DNA of 64,000 nucleotides, taken from assembly GCF_932294415.1 (NCBI RefSeq), contig NC_065535.1:24826782-24890781 (forward strand). The letters run 5' to 3'. Below are positions 55,554 through 64,000 of the stretch, one piece after another. The translations under genes were made by a program, and so were the position numbers. Positions within the stretch are counted from its first letter, which is position 1. Every line of letters starts with the position of its first letter. The DNA comes from Quercus robur. Lineage: Eukaryota; Streptophyta; Magnoliopsida; Fagales; Fagaceae. Below the pieces are notes generated by a model. That model saw only the letters and a program-made list of their open reading frames with translations, did no database searches and was not told the origin of the DNA.

Positions 55554-58500
55554 AATAATAATGATTAATAAAAAAACAACTAGATATAAATTATTCATGG
55601 TACTTTGTTTTGTTTTTTAATAAAACTAAGCTGACGTTAAAACGTCAATTTTTGTTTGTAGTTGTGGATTAGTGTTACTGTAAAGAATCGTACTTGGAAG
55701 TCACTCTTATTACATCCGTGGGTTTAATTAGCTAGCAAGTCAAGAAAAGAGTTGTTCATAATGATAGCAAAGTAAGAGTTTTTACCAGAAATCAACAAAA
55801 GTAAAAAAAACATCATGTACAAATTATGAGTAAATCTGTGGATTCATCATTGAAAACTGGGCTATTGTGCTTTTTTAATGGTTGGGTATGGCTGCCTTCA
55901 AGTATTCAAACCTAACCCAACTTTTGTAAATTATTTTTAAATTGTTATTTTAGTAACCCCACCATAAAGAAAACGTAAACACAAAAAAGTGAATGAAGGA
56001 TTTTAAGGAAAAATTAAAAAATAATGAAAAAAAAGAAAATAGAAAGAAAGAAAGAAAACGAAACCTGAGAATTGAGCAGCTGAAATCTGATCTGCTACTT
56101 GCTCACCTCAGAAAGTAGCCTCTGCAACTGCTTAAGTTTCTGAATTTCTGACTAGTAAAAGAGATTCCTCCTGTGAATATAATCCCAATAAAAACCAGGA
56201 ATTCTTCATGCAAAAACAGTGCTCTCTGATCTCTTATAATGACCAGATGGATGCTTTTTCAAGCCAGAACCCAAAAATCTTCGGAAAGTTTCTATAATAA
56301 CTCAGAAAATGATTATGAATAGAGGATATAGTGAAAGAAAGAGCACCTCTCATTATATCAGTGAGAAAGAGTAGAAGCATGTGAGCTAAGCCATTAGGTG
56401 TAGGCCATAGAGATATATGAGTAGAGACAAACATGCTGTTGTGAAAGTTTTTAAAACTCACCTCACATCACCTCACATCGATAACAGTGAGAAGTGAACA
56501 AAACATCCTTGCTTTGTTGTGATTCGTAAAATATGAAATGCGTTACTTCTAATCTTCAGTTAGCTCAGTATTTGGAGTGGTGTACAGTCAAGGTATCTGA
56601 GAAATTTGTTAGAAAAATTATGACTTTCTGATTACAATTGTCATAAAAACTTTTGGGGCACAGTTATTGCCATAATTTTAAAGCAGTCCATTATAAGTAA
56701 TGAAGAAAAAATAACGAAATTCACTACTTTATTTTCAATTACAAGCAACGAAGTGAGTTTCATTTAGTTCAGTATGTAAAATATATGATGATTGAATAAG
56801 AGTTAAGAGATTTAATTTTTACCTACATCAAAAACTGATTAGTATTTTGGTATGATAATAAAGAGTTAATATTAGAAGCAGTTGCTATAGATTAAAACTC
56901 TAAAAAACAATAAAAAACATAATGAGTTTCACTTAAAAATGATTATAGACTGCTCATAATTAATTACTTTGATAAATTGTAACAAAAGTTGTGGTCGCTA
57001 AAGTAATAGTTCACATTTTATCATGTTCCCTGTTTCTGTTTCTTCCAGACAAATAACTTCTAGATTATGGCTTATGCAAAGGTTTAGAAGTGACTCAAAA
57101 AAATCGTGGTACAGTCGTTGTACCGTCCACTCTTTTGCTTCAAGTGTTAACCTACTACTCCGTCAACTGGTTTAACCTTTTACTTCACCGAGAACCCAAT
57201 TCTTAAACCTACCTCTTGTTAAAACTATAATTTGTGGCAGTTTGTGGAAAGCTCAAAACTTTAATTGATAAAAATAAAAGAAAAAAAAAGAAAAAAGAAA
57301 AGAAAAGTATATTGAATAAATGAACAGAATCAAATCTTATTAGAATTTGGCTTAACCAGTCAAGATTGAGTAAACCAAAACTTGAGTATTATGTTTGTGG
57401 ATTGGATTTGACAGCTTCACCAGTTAACCTGGTTTAATATATATTACGCACGGGCATCTACATATATTAAGAATAATCATCAATAAATAAATAATTTAGG
57501 GTCCAGCTAAAATAAAGAAATTTAAAATGAAGGTTGATGGTGTCTAAACTTTCACACGAAGAGGTAAACAAAGAGAATTTTCTTAAACCTACAAGCACAG
57601 AACGAGTTAGGCTCGATGTTTCGTCCTAGGGCCTATGAACGAGCTTTCTTCGCCAATAATATAGAAAAATAAAATGAAGATATTAGCTGAAATTAGTGAA
57701 GGAGCCAGAAATTTAACCAGGGTCGAATAATAAAATCAATTAATTTTTTTTTAAACTATGTATTTGTCTAAACTAATACCAAGAAACACAATTTAATATT
57801 CAATACAAGTTAAGTACTTTATATATAACTCAAAGTGTTACCTTCTTCAGTCAAAAAAAAACCTTGCAAAGTGTAAGGATTTTAACGAAACATGTGTTCT
57901 TCATCTTCTTGGAATTGAAGCAACCAGTAAAAGACTTTTGGAATTGCAATTTGTATTCTATAGAGCAGTAAAAGACGACTTGAGGTAAAGAAAAAAAAAA
58001 AGAAAAAAAAGAAAAAAAAAAAAAACAGAAAAGCAAATCGGCTAGAGAAATATGGAATTAAAAGTGGGAGAGAGAGGAGAGAAGCTAAGAAAAGAGCAAA
58101 AATTTTGAAACTTTATGGGTGGTGTAATTTTTGGAGGATGAAGAAGAAGAGTACACAGAAACACAAGTGCCAACTGCCATCATAAGCAAGGGAGAAGTTT
58201 TATTTGACAAGAAAAGAAAAAAATTTGAAACTTTATTTTTGAGATAATTGTTTCCTTTAATTAAAAATTTGAGATAATTATTAAAATAGCTATATGATTA
58301 TCATAAGTCGATGAATATCTAATTATTTTATCACTAATATAATTGTAACCTATTTAAATAAATAAATAAATGCTACTTTAAAATATCTTATAATACTATT
58401 TATTATTATTTTTAAATCAAGGGTCGCACAATTATTTTTAATAATATAGAGTTTGAAAGTTTTTAATTCCCTTTCCATTTTCAATAAACACCCTCCCCGA

Positions 58501-59186
58501 CTATGATCACTTTCTTCCCTCAACTTTTCTCACTCTCCGTCTCTCAGTTGCACACACCATCAACATCCACATTTGCTAGCCACTAACCCTACCCAACTCA
58601 ATCGCTGCCAAACCATCTCTCTCTAGCCACTAACACTACCGACCTCAATTGCTGCCAAAAATGATGTCCCTTTCTTATTGTAATTGGTCAGTTTGTTTAT
58701 TTATATTTGAGGAAATTACAATTTATCACCCTAAATTATACCCTTGATAACACTTAGCATCATAAACTTTCAGAATGCACGATTACAACCCTAAACTATA
58801 ACATTTGTTTTATGTTGAACCCCATCATCAATTGAGCTATTAACTTAGATGGAAAAGCATGGCATCACGTGAAAATATTCAATTGCTCATCTTCTTAATC
58901 TCTTAAAAATGAAAAAGAAAATTACTCTTTACCACTCTAAACTATATTTTCAATTATACTTTGCATTCTAAACTTTGGTTTTCTATTCAAGATAACGGTA
59001 GAATTGATGGCGGGTTGTAAAGAGTAACATGGGGTATAGTTCAGGATACTAATCGTGCATTCACAAAATTTATGGTACAAGTGTAATTTTGGGTTTAATT
59101 TAAAGTGGTAAAATGTAATTACTCTTTCATATTTATTGTTTGTTTTGTGTTTTGCCGCTTTTGTATTTTTGTTAAGCTGTTTGTTA

Positions 59187-59210
59187 TAGTTATATATATA
59201 TATATATATA
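59187..59210. repeat. AT microsatellite
   Basis: Alternating AT tract of about 24 bases. Confidence 0.85.
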
Positions 59211-59481
59211 AATTAATTTTTTGTCCCTATATTTTGGTCATATTTTCAATTTGGTGTTCAAGTTTTTATAACTTTAATTTGTTCCATAAATATTTTAAAT
59301 TTGTTGTTATTTTAATATATGATGTTATCTCACTTACAGAGAAAGCCTATGTGATTAACAAACTGTATTGTTAGCCTAAAATTGCATTTTCTGATAGTGA
59401 GTTTGAAAATATAAAAACTAAAATGAAGTTATAAAATTTAATGATCAAATTGAAACATGACCAAAATATAAGAATCAAATG

Positions 59482-59506
59482 AATATATATATATATATAT
59501 ATATAT
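59482..59506. repeat. AT microsatellite
   Basis: Alternating AT tract of about 25 bases. Confidence 0.85.
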
Positions 59507-61724
59507 AATAAAGACCCACAAACGGAATTCACCACAAGGATATGCCTATTTTGATGGGTTGGATCTTGCCGACACAGCCCAAACGCCTACATGGGCAAAT
59601 GACATGCGCCGAAGTTTAAACATGTTTAAATTGTCAATTTTTTGAGACCGGCTCGATCCATTCGTCAATCATTTTCCCAGCTGTCTCCAACCGACACTCG
59701 TGTGCACTTGGCACCTAACCAATAGCATCCATTCAAAGTGGTTCACGCGCACGCCCGTACCCATTTCTCTCTTTACGTCGCCTTCCAAAATAAATGCAGA
59801 ATATTACACTCGTACACTTTCTTAAATATCTCAATATTTATGCTTCTCAAAAAAAAAATTTCTCAATATTTATAATTTTTATTTAATTATTTAATTATAT
59901 ATTATACGGTTCAATTTAATTATTTTTTATTTTTATTTTATTGAATTATATTTAAATTCTAGATGGTTCCATTGAAAACATTAGAAAATGTTTGTTCAAC
60001 TACTAACTCTTGACGAATTGAAATATTAAAGTAATTGTATTTTAGTTTTTCTTAAGTGTATTGTTTGTAAATGAAAATAAAATAATTTAAAAAAAATTGA
60101 AAAATTAACCTAACCCAATAGCTAAAGTTTTTATTAGAACAATAATTATAGGTGCACAATATTTTTTAATTGACGTATTAAGTGATGTATAATAAAAATT
60201 GTGTAAGTAATGGCTAATGGGTCAATATCAAAGTGATGTTGTTCAAATTATAACTTATCATATAGTCTATTGTGAAAAATATCTCAGCATTACCATTATT
60301 AGAATCAGAGCTAAATGGCACATAGTTGCGTATAATTTGTTGAGGTGATATTACAAATTTACAACCCGTCTAGATCCATTGCTTTGTGGCCCAAAAATTA
60401 AAGGTGAGGTACGGTGCTGTAATTCATCGTACAGCATTGTGATCTGTCTGATATATTACGTATCGAATTCAGAAAATAGCAAAATCTAGTTTTTCTTTTC
60501 TCTTGCTACACATTCTAGTCCACACAGTAAAAAGGGACAAGAAAATGTGTTTGAAAACTTTGCGTGTCTAACAAATTTCATTGTAGCCGTAAATTATGTT
60601 GCATGATTGAAATATGACATATAGAGGAAACTGCTTACTTGAATGTGCTTTGCTGAATTATCCAAAAAAGATTCGGCTTTGCTGTCTTCTTTGTCTCATA
60701 AGTCATAACCCTTTAAAGCCTAGTATTGGTGGGAAAACCGATAAAGTTATAATTATACTATGGTAAATATATAATAATTTGTAACGTGTAATATAATATT
60801 AACATTTGATTGTTATTTTGCGGGAGCTTTGTGGTTTGCTAGCCGGTGGGGCATTAGAACAGAGTTCATTTAGCAGTAATCCTCACTCCTCAGTCCAGTT
60901 AATTTTGAATCCCTATTAATTCCCCCCCCAACAATAGAGCTCCAACTTGATGCAGTTCTAAGGAATAATTTTTGTTATTTGATGCACTTGTTCTAGATAT
61001 CATTTGGAAGATTAGAAACCGAGCGATACATTAAGGCCTAAGTCTGCCCCAAGAGGAAGCAATCAGGAAAATGCATTAGCTGTTTTTAGAGCATTGGAGA
61101 CAGTCAAGAAATTCAACTGCTAGCTACTCACCTAGCGAGAGATTAGGAGATGGCAGGACGGAGCTAGAACTTGGAGTCAGGGATAGCTCTACCGCTCATT
61201 GTGTGCGGTAGCTCTATCTTTTGACTCTAGTCATTCTAATGCTTAACCACAAAGAATTTTTGTTTAAAACTTTTTAAAGAATCAAGTTGTTTGTTTTGGA
61301 TAAAATAGGGTGATTGGGCTTTTTCTTTTCTTTTTTTGGCTTTATTATTGGTAATTTTTGTTATTGGACTAATTTTTTTGAGCTTGTATATTTTTGTTTT
61401 TGATTTAATCTATTAATTTTTTATGGCTTTTAAATGTGGAAAATGTTAAAACTACAAAAATTTTACAAACTGCTAATGTTATAAGTAGTTATTGATAAAT
61501 AAAAAGGGATGTAAGTGTACAAATCAATAAGAATTTGTAAAAATGTTATAGAAAAGTTTATGATTATAACATTACTCTTAAAAGAATTTATGACATTGTT
61601 AAGGGGGCAAAGTGTAATTTTATTGAACAAAATTATCAAAATTAGTACCTATTAATATATTTATATTAATATTAAAAAAAAATAAAAAATTGTGGGGGCC
61701 ATGTCCACATATAGCTCCGTCCAT

Positions 61725-62025
61725 GGGAGATGGGTGAAACCAAATCGGGATTTGTGAAAATTAAAATTGTGATGCGGCTATAGGAGCCAACTCAGCCTAC
61801 ATTGCAACAGCTGCTAGGGCCTGGAGAGGGGCCTTGGTATATCCTTTAATTGGATTAGTAGAGTATGAAACATGGTTGCTCATGTATTGGCTAAGTGGTC
61901 TCTCAACAGTGGTGGGGTTAATTTTTTGATGTAATTTCTGCCGCCCATGTTTTGTTCATGTTGTTCATGGGGACTACTTTGTGTTAATAAAAGTTTTTTC
62001 TTCATAAAAAAAAAAAAAAAAAAAA
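61725..62025 (+). mobile_element. LINE 3' end with internally deleted RNase H
   Basis: The plus strand encodes the start of a LINE RNase H domain (DAAIGANSAYIATAARAWRG) and soon after its end (HVLAKWSLNSGGVNF, with small frame changes), so the middle is deleted. A 3' untranslated region with AATAAA-like TTAATAAAAG and a 19-base poly-A tail (about 62006-62025) closes it. Confidence 0.65.
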
Positions 62026-62164
62026 TCTTTTGAATATCATGTCTGAGGATTAATTACAATTTAATTACAGAGACCAAAAGTGAATCACATGGTCACTTCT
62101 ATGGGTTTTAATATTTTTAGGACGATTCTCAGTGTTTTCCTATACAAAAAGTAAAAAAGATTTA

Positions 62165-62365
62165 GATTCTATTTGGAATTCGCTTATTTTATTAAAATTG
62201 AAAACTTTTTGCTGAAAGTACTGTAGATAGAAATAAAAGTTAGCTGAAATAATACAGTAAGACCTATGAATAATACTAAAAAGTGTAGTAGGGCTTATGA
62301 ATAGTAGCAAAAATAAGTTGAATAGTAAAATAAGGTGGCTTTTTAATTTGTAGCCAAACGCACAC
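62165..62365. mobile_element. PIF/Harbinger-like MITE, tandem copy 1
   Basis: Left end GATTCTATTTGGAATTCGC and inverse right end GTGTGCGTTTGGCTACAAAT are inverted repeats flanked by TTA (62162-62164 and 62366-62368). The interior AATAGTAGCAAAAATAAG is shared with copy 2. Confidence 0.7.
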
Positions 62366-62368
62366 TTA

Positions 62369-62568
62369 GGGTCTGTTTAGGATCCATTTATTTTGCTAAA
62401 ACTGAATTTATTTGCTGAAAGTACTATAGATAAAGATAAATGTTAGTTGAAATAGTACAATGAAACCTATGAATAATACCAAAAAGTGCAATGGGATCCA
62501 TGAATAGTAGCAAAAATAAGCTGAATAGTAAAATAAATTGACAAAAAATAAGTTAGCCAAACAAACAC
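62369..62568. mobile_element. PIF/Harbinger-like MITE, tandem copy 2
   Basis: Starts GGGTCTGTTTAGGATCC and ends, inversely, GTGTTTGTTTGGCTAACT, with TTA on both sides (62366-62368 and 62569-62571). It has the same length (200 bp) and orientation as copy 1, and the two share the central TTA. Confidence 0.75.
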
Positions 62569-62571
62569 TTA

Positions 62572-63787
62572 AAAGGTAGGTCTTGTTCAATCATAAAGAT
62601 TTATAAATGAAAAAGAAAAACCCTTGCAAGTTGCAACATGAAATCACATAAGGTTTTTGTTGTATCCCATTGATATGTTCAATCATGTTGAAATCAAATC
62701 GGCATCTTTTTTCTTCTTTTTAAAGCTGTATAATTGTGAAGTTTATGATAAGACATTGTGCAAATTTTTCCTTATGAAAGATTTTACTCTTCTTTTTTAT
62801 TAATTGTTGTTGTAAATTAAGTACAATATTTATGTAAGAAAACATAAAATCCTAAATTAAGAACAATAGGTTAAAGGAGCCAATTTTTAGGTTAATTTAA
62901 TGATGTATAGAGTTAAAAGAGTTGCAATGAGTCTCATAGTTCAATGACATTACCCATTCTAGCATATAAGAGAATATGAATTCAAATCTTCCCTCCCTTG
63001 TAAATATATATATGTGTGTGTGTTACCTAAACATACTGGCTAAGAATTACAGGTTTTTTTTTTCCCAGTAGTAAGAAATCATTTGCAATGAATGGGAGAG
63101 AGAATTGATGATACCAATAAGGAATGAAGGGCAGTCCTTCATCCAGTTATGGGTGGCAATTTGTGTTAGTATCGTGTAGAGGTTAAGTATTCAAATACAT
63201 GGCTCAACCCTATCCAAACCTATTTAAGAATCATGTCAAATCCCCTCAATCCAAACACAACCTATTAGTTAAGCATGTTGACACAACATGACCAATTTCA
63301 ACTCATTTAATATACAATCTAAAAAAAAAAAGTAAAAACATATATATATATATATATATTTTTTTTTTTTCGTTTGTTTGGGATAAAATGGTTAGAGACT
63401 TTACAATTTCAACAAAGAATTTATCAATATATATATATATATATATAACCATTAAAATTCTTTTAATTATTTAATTATATTTAGAGTTCAAATTTATTTG
63501 AGAGAAAAATGACATGTATTTATATTAATTGGGTTATTTCAGGTTTTTATAAAGGATTTTACAATTAATGTAAAATATTTTATAAGTTTGATTATATTTT
63601 ACATGCAATCAAATACCTTAAAATGGGAAAATATATTTCTAAAAATATTTTATTATCAAAACAAATGGAGCATAAGACATGAAAAAAAAAAAAAAAAAAC
63701 AATAGAGGTTTTTGAGGGTTTTCTTCTTTTCTTTTTTTTTAAAATATTTTTTTTTTACTTTTTTTTTTAAAAGCTTTTGTTTCATAT
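62572..63787. other. Gene-free stretch
   Basis: No gene is visible. Bases 62920-63008 look faintly SINE-like (GTCTCATAGTTCAATGACAT, then GAATTCAAATCTTCCCTCCC). AT tracts lie at 63340-63359 and 63427-63447, and poly-A/T runs near 63680 and 63735-63770. Confidence 0.45.
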
Positions 63788-63953
63788 TGGGCTAGAAAAA
63801 TACAACTGGGTATAAAATAATGGGCCTCAAAAAAATTAGATCATTTGCTTTTCTTCATAAGCAATTGGGCTTTTGGTCCACGAATACTTCATTACACGGG
63901 TTAGGCCATTGGCCCATATTCTATTTGCTACATGGGTTGGATTTCAAGGCCCA
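63788..63953. promoter_or_regulatory. Cluster of five TGGGCY / RGCCCA site II motifs
   Basis: TGGGCT (63788), TGGGCC (63821), TGGGCT (63866), GGCCCA (63911) and GGCCCA (63948) occur within 166 bases at spacings of 33-45. Such clusters are bound by TCP factors and are typical of proximal promoters of plant housekeeping genes. A gene starting just beyond the window, probably on plus, is inferred. No coding sequence is visible before the edge. Confidence 0.4.
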
Positions 63954-64000
63954 GAAATACAAGCGAGTTCACCATCGAAGGAGCAGCTCCCACAAATGCT

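Larger units (their letters stand above)
55554..61724. other. Long gene-free A+T-rich stretch
   Basis: No gene-like frame is present. The first kilobase is presumably CEPR2 upstream DNA. AT tracts lie at 59190-59210 and about 59484-59506. A small hairpin CTACCGC...GCGGTAG is at about 61190-61211. No repeats with clear ends were recognised. Confidence 0.5.

Overview
The window is nuclear DNA of a dicot plant, probably a woody species. It is A+T-rich, has plant-type introns, and carries four recognisable plant protein-coding loci in a large excess of transposon debris: LINEs, tRNA-derived SINEs, PIF/Harbinger-, Mutator-, Stowaway- and hAT-like MITEs, a solo LTR and a Helitron-like element. The genus cannot be fixed from sequence reading alone. 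No rRNA, tRNA, CRISPR or bacterial-type operon is visible.

Layout. 1-22.6 kb has no intact gene. It holds a PIF-type MITE, a solo LTR with a target-site duplication (TSD), a Helitron-like element (2.3-4.6 kb), a 102-bp tandem array (7.7-8.0 kb), a striking 2.4-kb hAT-like element whose interior is one minisatellite in two opposed arms (8.8-11.2 kb), a 104-bp tandem array interrupted by a Mutator-type MITE (12.0-12.5 kb), and two truncated LINEs (15.5-18.4 kb on plus, 20.8-21.5 kb on minus). 22.7-23.1 kb (minus) is a small intact gene for the protein phosphatase 1 inhibitor INH3. 24.4-29.6 kb is a nearly full-length dead LINE with both ORFs decayed and a 13-bp TSD. 29.7-35.5 kb is a MITE-rich tract that includes a PIF/Harbinger-like element carrying a host gene fragment.

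35.7-40.6 kb (plus) is a seven-exon chloroplast adenylate kinase gene (AMK2-like). It has a SINE in intron 2, a truncated antisense LINE in intron 6, and an apparent GC-AG intron. 41.5-43.3 kb is a tandemly duplicated intergenic block. 44.3-46.5 kb (minus) is a single-exon CRINKLY4-related receptor kinase (CCR4-like). 51.1-55.4 kb (minus) is a two-exon LRR receptor kinase of the CEPR2 type. 55.4-64 kb is gene-free A+T-rich DNA with a LINE tail and two head-to-tail MITEs. It ends in a cluster of TGGGCY promoter motifs that may belong to a gene just beyond the right edge.

The genes are ordinary individual loci, not a pathway. AMK2 equilibrates adenylates in the plastid; CCR4 and CEPR2 are plasma-membrane receptor kinases; INH3 regulates type 1 phosphatase. 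AMK2 next to CCR4 matches my recollection of adjacent Arabidopsis loci At5g47840 and At5g47850, which suggests a conserved gene pair. I see no new multi-gene system. The least ordinary structures are the opposed-arm minisatellite element, the gene-fragment-carrying PIF element upstream of AMK2, and the GC-AG intron.
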